The position numbers and the translations under genes were made by a program. From Parabacteroides faecalis (GTDB taxonomy: Bacteria; Bacteroidota; Bacteroidia; Bacteroidales; Tannerellaceae), in NCBI RefSeq assembly GCF_022809355.1, contig NZ_JAKZMM010000013.1, positions 31,991 through 95,990 on the forward strand: a DNA stretch of 64,000 nucleotides, given 5' to 3'. Positions 29,608 to 38,755 of the stretch are shown piece after piece; position 1 is the stretch's first letter; every line of letters starts with the position of its first letter. The notes under the pieces were generated by a model, which was given only the letters and a program-made list of their open reading frames with translations, searched no databases and had not been told where the DNA came from.

Positions 29608-31173
29608 ATGAAGAAATATAAGCATACATTATATAATATAGATTCGATCCAAGCAGGAAACCTCAGGTCGTTGTTTGTTGCTTTGTTCGTATTGGCTTCG
29701 GTACTTTCATCGTGCGCTACAAGACAGACGGCACCTTTGAAAACATTACCGTCTTCACAGGTTCTAATGCCCGGAGTAGATGATAGTGTACGTATCGATG
29801 TGATTTTTCTTCTTCCAGAGAACTATTTGACACGGAGAAGTCGTGTTGTAATCACTCCTCAACTGGTGGTTGGTGATTCGGTGTATGGTGAATATCCTCC
29901 GGTGGTACTCGATGCCTCAATCTACCGGAAGAAAGTGGAAAGGCTGGAAGTGCTCGACGGATTTAGTGATCCTTATGTGCAGGAAGCACGCATGATAGAT
30001 AACAGGAAGTCATACGAAATACCATACACTTGTCCGGTTATTCTTCCGGCAGGAATAACCAATGTACATCTTCAGGCAGTCGTATCGACAGATGGTTGCG
30101 GTGAGTGTACCGGAACGGATACGCTGATATTGGCAGAGGTGGCAGATCCGATGAACTTTTTCCGTTCGAAAATGAAACAGGTACGTTTGAATCCGGATTT
30201 TGTAGCCCCTCCGAAAATCCGGGAAGGGAAAGGAAAAGCAAACCTGCAATTTGAAATCAACCGTTTCGATATAAAAATGGATATGGGACATAATGCCACT
30301 GAGATGGAAAAAATGCTCAATAGGCTTCGTCCTGTTCTGAACGACTCCTTGTCGATGTTGAATAAACTGGAGATTGTGGGTGTTGCGTCAGCCGACGGTT
30401 CGTTGGCTTTCAACACCACGCTGGCACGCAACCGGGCTTTGTCTGCAAAGAGATGGTTGTCCGATAAACTACATCTGCCTTATGAGGTACACCAACTGAT
30501 AACCGTAAAATCCCGTCCTGAAGGATGGAAACCGGTTCTTGAAGCCATGCGCCGTGCGGAAGATGAAGATGCGTCTGCTGTTGCATCAATCCTTGCCCAA
30601 TATAGCGACAAGAACGATGATGTACAAGAATATCATATACGCCACCTGCCTGCTTGGAATCGAATAAAAGACAATTATCTGCAGAAAGACCGTGTGGTGG
30701 AATATCTATATACCTATACAATGAAGAGTTTCACAACGGATACACAACTTTTGTCGCTTTATAAGACGCGTCCGGATGCTTTCAGTGAGGAAGAATTGCT
30801 GCGTGTTTCTGAATTGGTGAAGACAGAACATGAGTGCGAAGAGGTTTATCGTACGACGTTACGCTATTTTCCGGAATCGGGGGCAGCAGCCAACAACCTG
30901 GCTGTGATATATCACCGTAACAGACGTACGGCCGAAGCTGTGGCTCTGTTGGAGAAGCATACAGATTTGCCGGAAGCATGTTATAACTTGGGTGTGATGA
31001 AGGCGGAAAGTGGTGAATGGGAAGAGGCTTACACATTGTTGGCTCCGTTCGCTGATCTAAATACTGCGATACTGGCTTTACGTACGGGAAGGAAGGCTGA
31101 GGCAAAGAAGATAATCAACTCTTTACCCAAGGATACGAAAGGAATTGAACAATTACGAGATATGATAAGATGA
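29608..31173 (+). CDS. DUF3868 / OmpA-like lipoprotein of the fimbrial operon
   Basis: A 521-residue envelope protein. A hydrophobic segment ending in the lipobox LSSC (about residue 35) suggests a lipoprotein. Residues about 45-200 are a beta-rich DUF3868-type domain; about 210-300 are OmpA-like (LQFEINRFDIKMDMGHN, IVGVASADGSLAFNTTLARNRA in parts), predicted to bind peptidoglycan; the C-terminal third has TPR-like helices (GAAANNLAVIYHRNRRTAEA, CYNLGVMKAESGEWEEAY). It may anchor the pilus assembly site to the wall. Overlaps the next gene by four bases. Confidence 0.85.
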   Translation: MKKYKHTLYNIDSIQAGNLRSLFVALFVLASVLSSCATRQTAPLKTLPSSQVLMPGVDDSVRIDVIFLLPENYLTRRSRVVITPQLVVGDSVYGEYPPVVLDASIYRKKVERLEVLDGFSDPYVQEARMIDNRKSYEIPYTCPVILPAGITNVHLQAVVSTDGCGECTGTDTLILAEVADPMNFFRSKMKQVRLNPDFVAPPKIREGKGKANLQFEINRFDIKMDMGHNATEMEKMLNRLRPVLNDSLSMLNKLEIVGVASADGSLAFNTTLARNRALSAKRWLSDKLHLPYEVHQLITVKSRPEGWKPVLEAMRRAEDEDASAVASILAQYSDKNDDVQEYHIRHLPAWNRIKDNYLQKDRVVEYLYTYTMKSFTTDTQLLSLYKTRPDAFSEEELLRVSELVKTEHECEEVYRTTLRYFPESGAAANNLAVIYHRNRRTAEAVALLEKHTDLPEACYNLGVMKAESGEWEEAYTLLAPFADLNTAILALRTGRKAEAKKIINSLPKDTKGIEQLRDMIR

Positions 31174-32213
31174 AGGGATACGCCAGATACATAGTATATG
31201 TTTTGTCACTGGTCTTGTTGCCGTCGTGCATACGTGATGAGATTTTGCCTTGTCCGCCTTTGCAGGTGAACATCTCCGTGAAAGACAAGAATTATTTCAA
31301 TATTGAGTCTGCTGTAAAATGGGGATACGATGTAAAGAAAGACGAAACGCTTCCTTTCAAGGATTATGTATCGACACTTTATTACAGGCTAGACAGGCTT
31401 GAGACGGGTGAGATGATGGTGGAACAGAAACTTTTCACTGTCTCTTCGGGTGACAAAGAAGTTGGTGTGACTTTCCCCGAAGACATACCTTTCGGCACTT
31501 ATGTGATGACAACGTGGGGAAACATGCAGAGTGAGGTTCCGCTAGGCGACGATGCAACATCGTCAGACTTGCATTTATACAATGCGCAGGGAAACGATAT
31601 TTATCTGAGTAGCGATACATTCGTGTATGATGAGAATCAGTATCTCTATACCGTAGAACTTGAACGCGTTAAAGGCAAGTTACTTATCAAAGCCGAAAAT
31701 CTGCCGGACGAGATTCGTTTCTCTACAAAAGACATTACGAATGTGTATGCCTACGTGAAAGCGGACTTCAGTTATTCGCGGGAAGCTTTGGTACATACCG
31801 ACACCTTGTGGCAGAAACCAAACGAGATTCTTACAGGAACATTGCTTTGTCCGTCAACAGACATCGACAATTCAACCTTAAGCATCAATTTTTATGAGAT
31901 TTTTCCCGACGAGTTACGTGCCGGGCGTAGCCGAATGTGGATTGCCCCAGAGGATATCAATATTTCTATGAAGCGAAACACGCTAACCATCCTTCGTTTC
32001 ATTTACGAGAGTGGCGGAGAACCAATTGATCCGCCAGATCCACCCGATCCAGATCCAGATCCAGATCCCGAAGATCCAGATCCCGAAGATCCCGATCCGG
32101 AAGAACCTGATCCTGAAGATCCGGATCCGGATGGCGGTGGGAACAGTAAATTCAAGATGTATGTACTTGTAAATGACAATTGGGAGAATTTGCATTCGAT
32201 GGAAATAGAGTGA
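31170..32213 (+). CDS. FimB/Mfa2-like fimbrial lipoprotein with Pro-Asp linker
   Basis: A 347-residue lipoprotein (lipobox LLPSC, Cys at about residue 20) with a Mfa2/FimB-type body of two transthyretin-like domains (VNISVKDKNYFNIE, YRLDRLETGEMMVEQ, YTVELERVKGKLLIKAENLP). In known type V pili this family forms the anchor and length regulator. Residues about 286-325 are a repetitive Pro/Asp/Glu linker, and the last 19 residues (KMYVLVNDNWENLHSMEIE) resemble the tails of the next three proteins. Four-base overlap with the preceding gene. Confidence 0.82.
   Translation: MKGYARYIVYVLSLVLLPSCIRDEILPCPPLQVNISVKDKNYFNIESAVKWGYDVKKDETLPFKDYVSTLYYRLDRLETGEMMVEQKLFTVSSGDKEVGVTFPEDIPFGTYVMTTWGNMQSEVPLGDDATSSDLHLYNAQGNDIYLSSDTFVYDENQYLYTVELERVKGKLLIKAENLPDEIRFSTKDITNVYAYVKADFSYSREALVHTDTLWQKPNEILTGTLLCPSTDIDNSTLSINFYEIFPDELRAGRSRMWIAPEDINISMKRNTLTILRFIYESGGEPIDPPDPPDPDPDPDPEDPDPEDPDPEEPDPEDPDPDGGGNSKFKMYVLVNDNWENLHSMEIE
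32026..32140 (+). repeat. In-frame GATCCx-type microsatellite coding the Pro-Asp linker
   Basis: A run of imperfect 6-base and 12-base units (GATCCA, GATCCC GAA) codes the PDPDPEDPDPEDP linker near the end of the FimB/Mfa2-like gene. Being made of short repeats it may gain or lose units by slippage without breaking the frame. Confidence 0.75.
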
Positions 32214-32280
32214 CAAGATATATATCCTTGTCAGCTAAAGATATATAGACATTATGTTTAACTTACTAAATTTATTTTGT

Positions 32281-33795
32281 ATGAAAAAGAAGTTTTATTA
32301 TGCAGCCATGTTTGCTGCAGGTTTAATGACGATTTCTACATCATGTAGTAATGAGGATGAAATCATTAATGAAGGTGAGAACTCAGAAGTTGCCACTGGT
32401 GAACAGGTAATTGTGTTGGACATGCAGGATACAGATGTTCTTTCTACCAAGTCTCGCCCTTTATATTCGACAGAGAATAAAGGAGCTGAAAATGTTACGG
32501 ATGTTCAGTTGTTAGTTTTTGAACATTCAGAAAATGTTGCAACTCCAATGAAACTTGTCAAAGTTTTGAAAATAAATATGTGGGATAAAAATTCTGTTGA
32601 TTACAACTATGGACGTAAATATTCACTTAAGTTGGAAGATGGTGATAAGTTGGAAAAAGGTAAAAGCTATACGATCCTTGCTGTTGGTCAGGATGAATCT
32701 AATACATCAGCAACAGATTTAGCTCCATATAAGATAGTCGCAGGTAATCAAGCTGCAGCTTGGATTAATGCAGATTGGAGTACTCTGACTAGTTCAAGTC
32801 TGACTTGGAATGCAAGTTCAAATGTAAGTGAAGGTTTCTTGTTGACGGAAGATGGCAGAACATCTACAACTGAAGCTGAAATCTTTTCAGGTATCTCAAA
32901 ACCTGTTACCTTACAATTTGATGGAGGTTTTACTACTGAGGTCCTATTGAAACGTCAGGTAGCTGGTGTGTTAGGATATTTTAGTAAAATTCCAGCAATG
33001 GTTAGAAATGAAGAAGGTGATGGTTCAAGGCTTTCACAGTATGATGCTGTTAAAAAAATTCGCCTTGTTGCTTCAACAAAGAATACTCGTATAGACCTTA
33101 CTCATGCTTTAGGTAATCAGAAAGATGATGCAACAGAAGTTGGAAAAGAGAATGTTGTGAATGGTTTTGATTTAGCTTCTGCTGATGCAAAATATAATGA
33201 AGCTAGTACTGATAATGCTTATACAGTTTATGAAATAGATTTGGCACAATGGTTTAAACCTGCTAATTCGAATGCAGTTGATGGTAGTTATTGGTATAAT
33301 ATAACTTCGGATATATATTATGATGAAGCTCCAACGTTGGGATCTGAATTTAAATATTCAACAACAAATACAGGTTCTAAAGATCAAACTGCGACGACAA
33401 CTTGGGTAAATGCTTTTGATCAAGCAAATGATAATCCAAGAGTAGCAACAAATTCTGTATTGGCAGGTAGATTTGTTATTCCGTTTGAAGTGGCAGATAA
33501 TGTTAATGTGAATACATTTGAATTACAATTGATTGGTGGTGCTGATGATTCAGTCCTTAAATCTTGGAATGTTAAGTTGGATGAAATGTCTATTGACCAA
33601 ACGCAAGGTGATAGTGAATATGTATTCAATATTTACCGTAACCACTTATATCAGATAGGTCAGCGTGGAAATGGCGATGATCCAACGAATCCAGGTACTG
33701 ATCCGGATAAACCACAGCCATTGGATAAAGATCAGGAGCTGACAATCAAGATTAATGATCAGTGGGAATTTATCCACGATTTGGAAATTGATTAA
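32281..33795 (+). CDS. Fimbrillin (Mfa1/FimA-like), probable major pilin
   Basis: A 504-residue lipoprotein precursor (MKKKFYYAAMFAAGLMTIST then SC) starting at the ATG 32281; an earlier in-frame ATG at 32254 gives an odd leader. The body shows fimbrillin strands (EQVIVLDM, GAENVTDVQLLVFEH, VLLKRQVAGVLGYFSKIPA). The sequence STKSRPLYS near residue 59 follows the first strand, and the tail after a GDDPTNPGTDPDKPQPLD linker is LTIKINDQWEFIHDLEID. Composition is clearly more AT-rich than the genes before it. A hairpin without T run follows. Confidence 0.83.
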   Translation: MKKKFYYAAMFAAGLMTISTSCSNEDEIINEGENSEVATGEQVIVLDMQDTDVLSTKSRPLYSTENKGAENVTDVQLLVFEHSENVATPMKLVKVLKINMWDKNSVDYNYGRKYSLKLEDGDKLEKGKSYTILAVGQDESNTSATDLAPYKIVAGNQAAAWINADWSTLTSSSLTWNASSNVSEGFLLTEDGRTSTTEAEIFSGISKPVTLQFDGGFTTEVLLKRQVAGVLGYFSKIPAMVRNEEGDGSRLSQYDAVKKIRLVASTKNTRIDLTHALGNQKDDATEVGKENVVNGFDLASADAKYNEASTDNAYTVYEIDLAQWFKPANSNAVDGSYWYNITSDIYYDEAPTLGSEFKYSTTNTGSKDQTATTTWVNAFDQANDNPRVATNSVLAGRFVIPFEVADNVNVNTFELQLIGGADDSVLKSWNVKLDEMSIDQTQGDSEYVFNIYRNHLYQIGQRGNGDDPTNPGTDPDKPQPLDKDQELTIKINDQWEFIHDLEID

Positions 33796-33852
33796 TTCCT
33801 TTTATTTATAATAGAAATCTAAAGAAAGGCATGTCATCAGATATGTAATAAA

Positions 33853-33880
33853 GCATAGAGGCATTTCGGTGCCTCTATGC
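33853..33880 (+). other. Intercistronic hairpin after first fimbrillin gene
   Basis: Perfect stem GCATAGAGGCA (33853-33863) with TGCCTCTATGC (33870-33880), loop TTTCGG. It is followed by CCCATT rather than a T run, so it may attenuate transcription or protect the upstream mRNA rather than end it fully. Confidence 0.65.
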
Positions 33881-33949
33881 CCCATTTATATATTGTGACA
33901 TAACGTTTTTGAAAAGAGATACTTGTTTAATTAAAAAGAAAGTCAGAGT

Positions 33950-35284
33950 ATGAAGACAAATTTGTTTATGGCACTGGCATTTGCCTTTTTGATGCTTTTT
34001 GCCGCATGTACAGAAGAGAAAATAATATATGTAGAAAAGGAAAACGACGTTGAATTGTTGCCGGGTGAAGGAATTTTGACAATATCCTTATCGGATATCA
34101 CTACTCGCGCTGCACGTCCGATTGATCATTTTGATCCAATTGCAGATCTTGTTAGTGGTGGTAACAATGTAAATAAGATTGGTTTCAGGATATATAATAA
34201 TAGTGGTGACCAAGTTTCAGGAGTGAAAGTTACTTCTTGGAATGGGGAAGCAATTTCTACTGATACTGAATTGAATGATTATATCTTATCTGTTGATGGA
34301 GAAGCATTGGCAAAGACTCCGCAACAGTTGAAGTTATCAGGTTTAAGTACGGGTGTATATACTATTGTTGCTTATGGATATAATGGAGATACTTGTCCAT
34401 ATACTATAGAATCTGTTACAAGTGAAATGTACTTAAAAGCTTTAACTAAAGATGAAGATAAATTCTTCGAAGAATTGTTTGCTGGTTCATTAGAAGTGAG
34501 CGCGAATGACTATGGAAATTTTACTCAAGAATATACACTTACATTATACCGTCAGATTGCAGGCATGTTGGCTTATCTGGAAAATATACCCGCTTATGTT
34601 GGAGAAGAAAGAGTCCATAAAATTACGATTACAACTATTACGGAAAATATAGGTTTTTATTTCCCTCATACTTTATTATCTGAAAATAGTTCACCTTTTT
34701 CAGATAAGAATGGTATAGTAACAGATTGGGCTAAAGATGATTTGTTGACTTTTACATTTAATGAAAATACTGTAAGCAATTGGAATACTGTCGCAATGGG
34801 TGCTACTTATCAATTTAATGGTGGGTCAGGTAAGAAATTTCTGCTTCCGGATGAAATGGATGACGAAGTTAAGAAAATATTAACTGAGAACTTAATGTGT
34901 ATTCCAAATACATTGTTTGGTAGTTGTTTTTTGATTCCTACTTCCGGCTTTAATTATACACGTCAATTTGAGGGTGAGAAAGAGGCAAGAACAGCTTTGC
35001 ATCTTGTTTTTTGGGGAGAAGAAGATAAAGTTCTGAAAGTTTTGAATCTGAAAGAATTTGCCGATGGAAAAGAAGAAGCTTATTGCATTCAGCGGAATCA
35101 TTTTTATTCTTTAGGTACAAAAACAAAGTCAGAACCGGATGACGGAAAAGAACCGGATGAGGAAGATGATAAAGATACAGACGATCCATTGGACATTAAT
35201 ACTAATGCAGGAGTTGAATATTTATTGTTGAAAATTAATGATGCATGGGATGGTAACCATGATTTAATCTATAAAGAAGAATAA
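33950..35284 (+). CDS. Fimbrillin-like lipoprotein (second subunit)
   Basis: A 444-residue precursor with lipobox LFAAC (Cys20), a first strand GILTISLSDI, then TTRAARPID (Arg53, Arg56) and a fimbrillin body (VNKIGFRIYNNSG, YTIVAYGYNGDTC, LTLYRQIAGMLAYLENIPAY). The C-terminus has an acidic linker (EPDDGKEPDEEDDKDTDD) followed by LLLKINDAWDGNHDLIYKEE. Likely an accessory or tip pilin. As AT-rich as the gene before it. Function assigned by family resemblance and context. Confidence 0.78.
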   Translation: MKTNLFMALAFAFLMLFAACTEEKIIYVEKENDVELLPGEGILTISLSDITTRAARPIDHFDPIADLVSGGNNVNKIGFRIYNNSGDQVSGVKVTSWNGEAISTDTELNDYILSVDGEALAKTPQQLKLSGLSTGVYTIVAYGYNGDTCPYTIESVTSEMYLKALTKDEDKFFEELFAGSLEVSANDYGNFTQEYTLTLYRQIAGMLAYLENIPAYVGEERVHKITITTITENIGFYFPHTLLSENSSPFSDKNGIVTDWAKDDLLTFTFNENTVSNWNTVAMGATYQFNGGSGKKFLLPDEMDDEVKKILTENLMCIPNTLFGSCFLIPTSGFNYTRQFEGEKEARTALHLVFWGEEDKVLKVLNLKEFADGKEEAYCIQRNHFYSLGTKTKSEPDDGKEPDEEDDKDTDDPLDINTNAGVEYLLLKINDAWDGNHDLIYKEE

Positions 35285-35298
35285 GTAAACAAACACAA

Positions 35299-35332
35299 AA
35301 CCACGGAGCCGTTATTTATCTTCTCCGTGGTT
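35299..35332 (+). other. Intercistronic hairpin after second fimbrillin gene
   Basis: Stem AACCACGGAG (35299-35308) with CTCCGTGGTT (35323-35332), no T run. Same position relative to the stop codon as an attenuator or mRNA-processing hairpin. Confidence 0.65.
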
Positions 35333-35357
35333 ATGTCTCTTAATAAGCAATAGACTG

Positions 35358-36800
35358 ATGAACACGAAATCCTTTACAATATATTATAGAAGAGGAATAA
35401 CAGGCTTGTTATTCCTCTTTGTTTCCTTGTTTCTTTTTTCATCTTGCGAAAAGAAAGAAATCTCACCGGATGAGTCTTCATCGGAAACACCTACGCAGTC
35501 TTTCTTGATTAAGGTGGAAAGTGTGGGTGAAGTGTCGTCACACACAACAACTGCTAAATCCCAAAGCCGTCCGATTTACAGTTTCTCGCCGGAGCAGACA
35601 ATCGATCGTGTGGATGTGATCATCATAAAGAGGGCATTAACCGCCGAGATTGTTTATAAAGGAACTTTCATCAATTGGAGTGATACGGAAAATAAGGTCA
35701 GTGTGCCTTATGTGAATGGAGAGAAACGCGGCAGACTGCGGGAAGTTGTGCTGGAAGGTAACAGTCTGCTTGAGGAAGGAGTAGAATATATTGCTTATGG
35801 CGTTGGATTCCATTCCGGAACTTATGGTGACTATGAACCGTTCAAAGGTTTGTCGTTGGGCGATAAGTTCCCGAATTCGGAAATGGTAACAGTTCCTGAC
35901 GGTGATGGTGTGGCAGAGATATTTGCCGGAGCACAATCGTTTTATGTGGAAAATGGGGAGATAATAGCCAATCCGGAAGATGAAGAGATCTCCGAAATTC
36001 CGGCAATCCGCCTGCGCCGTCAGGTAGCTGGTCTGATGGGATATTATACGTGTATTCCGGCTGTGATAGGAGAGAAGGCGGTCAAGTCGATTCGCCTGGT
36101 GACTCCGAAGGTGAACAGATCCATTATATTCGGAGGCTTCCGTTCGCTGTATGATCCTAATGACTTCAGCAAACTGAAAGTGATAAACGGATTCAATCCG
36201 AGGACAGACTATGACACCCGGTTTTATGGCTCTGAAACGAATGACGCTTTCGTTGTAGCTAATGATATAGAATTAGGTAAATGGTTTCCGGGTGGAGAAG
36301 ATGGAATGCCTTTGGATGCTAACGGCGACGGTTTTCTGGACGGGGAAGATACGAACTGGAAAGTCAATGAGGAATTGGAGGAAGCCGGAATAATAAGGGT
36401 TCTGCAAGGTTCTGTCTTCAACAGTTGTTATTGGGTGCCGATAAGCATCACGCAGGAAGAGGCTGATGCCGGTATTCCGACATTCCAGTTGCAGTTGGTC
36501 GGAAAGAATGACGAGATTCTCACGTATTGGAATATAGAAGTGCGGCAGGCGGAAGAGTTTTCGGAGACAAGAACGTTGGTGTTACCTGGTGAGTCGGGTA
36601 TTCCGGAGGTTATCACGGAAGAAAATCCGGCAACACCGATCACATTTAATATAGCACGAAACAATCTTTATTCTATGGGTGCAAAGAATCATGAACAGTC
36701 TTATGGTGAGGACGAACCCATAGATTTGTCCACCAGCAAAGATTTGGTTATTGATGTCAATCCGGAATGGAAAGAATTGGAGACTATTTATTTTGATTGA
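35358..36800 (+). CDS. Fimbrillin-like lipoprotein (third subunit)
   Basis: A 480-residue precursor with lipobox LFSSC (Cys30), first strand SFLIKVESVG, then AKSQSRPIYS (Arg71) and a fimbrillin body (RVDVIIIKRALTAEIVYKG, RLRRQVAGLMGYYTCIPAVI). An EF-hand-like stretch DANGDGFLDGED near residue 318 may bind calcium. The tail DLVIDVNPEWKELETIYFD resembles those of the other subunits. Less AT-rich than the two genes before it. Last gene of the operon, followed by a strong terminator. Confidence 0.78.
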   Translation: MNTKSFTIYYRRGITGLLFLFVSLFLFSSCEKKEISPDESSSETPTQSFLIKVESVGEVSSHTTTAKSQSRPIYSFSPEQTIDRVDVIIIKRALTAEIVYKGTFINWSDTENKVSVPYVNGEKRGRLREVVLEGNSLLEEGVEYIAYGVGFHSGTYGDYEPFKGLSLGDKFPNSEMVTVPDGDGVAEIFAGAQSFYVENGEIIANPEDEEISEIPAIRLRRQVAGLMGYYTCIPAVIGEKAVKSIRLVTPKVNRSIIFGGFRSLYDPNDFSKLKVINGFNPRTDYDTRFYGSETNDAFVVANDIELGKWFPGGEDGMPLDANGDGFLDGEDTNWKVNEELEEAGIIRVLQGSVFNSCYWVPISITQEEADAGIPTFQLQLVGKNDEILTYWNIEVRQAEEFSETRTLVLPGESGIPEVITEENPATPITFNIARNNLYSMGAKNHEQSYGEDEPIDLSTSKDLVIDVNPEWKELETIYFD

Positions 36801-36836
36801 CGATAATCATGATCGTATTACGTAATTGTGTGGAAT

Positions 36837-36886
36837 AAAAATCCCGCCCGTCGTTTTCTGATTGATCCGATGGGTGGGATTTTTTA
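36837..36886. terminator. Terminator of the fimbrial operon
   Basis: Stem 36837-36853 (AAAAATCCCGCCCGTCG) with 36868-36884, one mismatch-type pair, ending in TTTTTT. The facing minus-strand gene stops 12 bases beyond, and the A-rich left arm would also act on that strand. Confidence 0.85.
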
Positions 36887-36897
36887 TGTTGAATCAC

Positions 36898-38533
36898 TTA
36901 TTTATTACTGATCAGTTTCTTATGGACGAAGTGCGGACGTGGCAATGGTTTCGTCATGGCAGAAGTTGTCCGCGTTGTATAGCGGGTTTGTGCCTGTATA
37001 GGCAGATCGAATGTTACGAAGTCTTCGTATGTAGGCTCTTGTTCGGTGGCACGTTTCATCACCATATCATACATCGCTTTTCGGGAAGGAGCATTGAAAC
37101 CATTGATGTTGCTGTTCATCATGCTCTCGTAAGTCGGACGATAGGCTCCGGAGATATAAGTACATGCACCTTCGTAAATACCGATTCCTTCAGAGGTATA
37201 ACGACTGTCTTTCAGGAAGTCACTCCACAAGACTTCATTTTCATCGGTGGTGAAATCAACATTCAAGGCCCAGCCCAAGGCTTGTAACTCTTTTACCGAT
37301 TTGATTTCCGAAGCCGGGATACTTCCGTTTTCTTCATAGCTGTATTCATCTTGCAGTTTGGTAAATCCGTGTCCGACGGCTTCATGTACGAGTACTTGCC
37401 GGAAGCTTTCACTTTCCAGATTATCGATGACCGGGCAATAGGCAATGGCAAACTCGACGGCTTTCGAACCATCGCTGTATCCAAAGTAAGTCGTACCGGC
37501 ATACGCAGAAGAATTGAGGATGACGACAGCTAATGCTTTTTCCAGATCAACACCTTCAATACTTTCAACATATTCCATGACGGCTTCGTCGTTGCCCGAA
37601 ATGCCGGTACTGTTACCACCTTCCAGTTCGCAGCTGAAAGCCGTTTCGAATCTGCTACCAAAATTGTTGTTTTTGGAAACAGCCGTGATGGCATATACAT
37701 TGAAAATAGCCGCGTAATGATTTCAGCGGTTCTTCGGTGAATAAATTCTCCAGTGTTTTGTCCATGACCGTGTCGTATGTACCATCGGCTATGTCTGTAT
37801 CAATGAATCCGTCTCCCATGATAACGATGGGCAATCCTTTTCCTAAAGAGGCTTGTTGCAAGATGCGTACCTGTTTGTCTGCCGAATAATCTGTAGATGT
37901 TCCCGAAGCCGTACCTTCCTGTACGATGGTTACGGTGTTCAACAAGGTTTGTTTGCCTTCTGTTTCTTTATAGAAAAGAATGTATGCTGTTCGTGAATTT
38001 TTGTCTGTATTGGGTGAGGCTTTCAGGCTGATGTAATAGGAATTGGTGGAACGGGTTTTTACATCTTGGGTCAACCAAGAGGCAGAACCATAAATAGCCA
38101 GTTCGTCATCTGCCACATTGGTCAAAAATTGAATACGTATGGGTGCACCTGCTGCCGGAACTTGATAAGTTTCTTGCTCAAGTTCCACAAAATCGGTGGC
38201 CTGTTGTTTAACCGTGACTTCGTGTGTCAACGATAAGGAAGAAAGAAGAACGGTAGCCGTTCGTGTTGTGCCTGTTGTATTCTCGCTGGTTGCAGTTAAT
38301 GTGATTTGATGGCTACCTGCATCGCCCGAGGTTGGCGAAATGCTTAGCCAGTCGCTGGTTGTCGTTGCTTCCCATTCACGGGAACTGGAGAAACTGAAGG
38401 TTACTTCCGCCTTTTCGTTTCCATCTATGGTTATTTCTTCTTGTTCGTTTGTAAATGAAAAATTGGGTTCTATTTCTTCCTGGCAGCTAATGGCAAAGAG
38501 GAAGAGAAAGAAAAGTACAATTGTCTGTTTCAT
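36898..38533 (-). pseudogene. IgA peptidase M64 family lipoprotein, split by a single-base frameshift
   Basis: Two frames together encode one M64 metallopeptidase. The first (38533 to 37655) has a lipobox (FAISC), two BACON-type beta domains (WEATTTSDWLSISPTSGDAG; IYGSASWLTQ) and the start of the peptidase (GLPIVIMGDGFIDTDI). At the T4 run at 37703-37706 an extra base shifts the frame; reading on in the other frame gives YFNVYAITAVSKNNNFGS without a stop into the second part (to 36898). The zinc motif HEAVGHGFTKLQDEY is intact downstream. Either a real inactivation, a phase switch at a homopolymer, or a sequencing error. Confidence 0.85.
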
Positions 38534-38673
38534 ACCTTATTTTTTTGTTTCGTTGTTTCAAAATAAAGTAAGTTTTTTGAAGTTTACAAGGAAAATCGAT
38601 TAATAGGGAAAAAATATCTATGAATAGGGTTATAAGGAAACTGATTTTTCCTTTTACGATTGCGGAAAAGAAG

Positions 38674-38718
38674 AAAAGCAGAGCACTCTTTTCTTTCAAA
38701 GGAGAGAACTCTGCTTTT
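38674..38718. terminator. Terminator after the xyl operon
   Basis: Stem AAAAGCAGAG (38674-38683) with CTCTGCTTTT (38709-38718), with further inner pairing CTCTTTT/GGAGAG. It ends the minus-strand xyl transcripts, 38 bases beyond the xylE stop. Confidence 0.7.
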
Positions 38719-38755
38719 CACTTGTTTGATTGAACCATGCAGCTCACCAATATTT

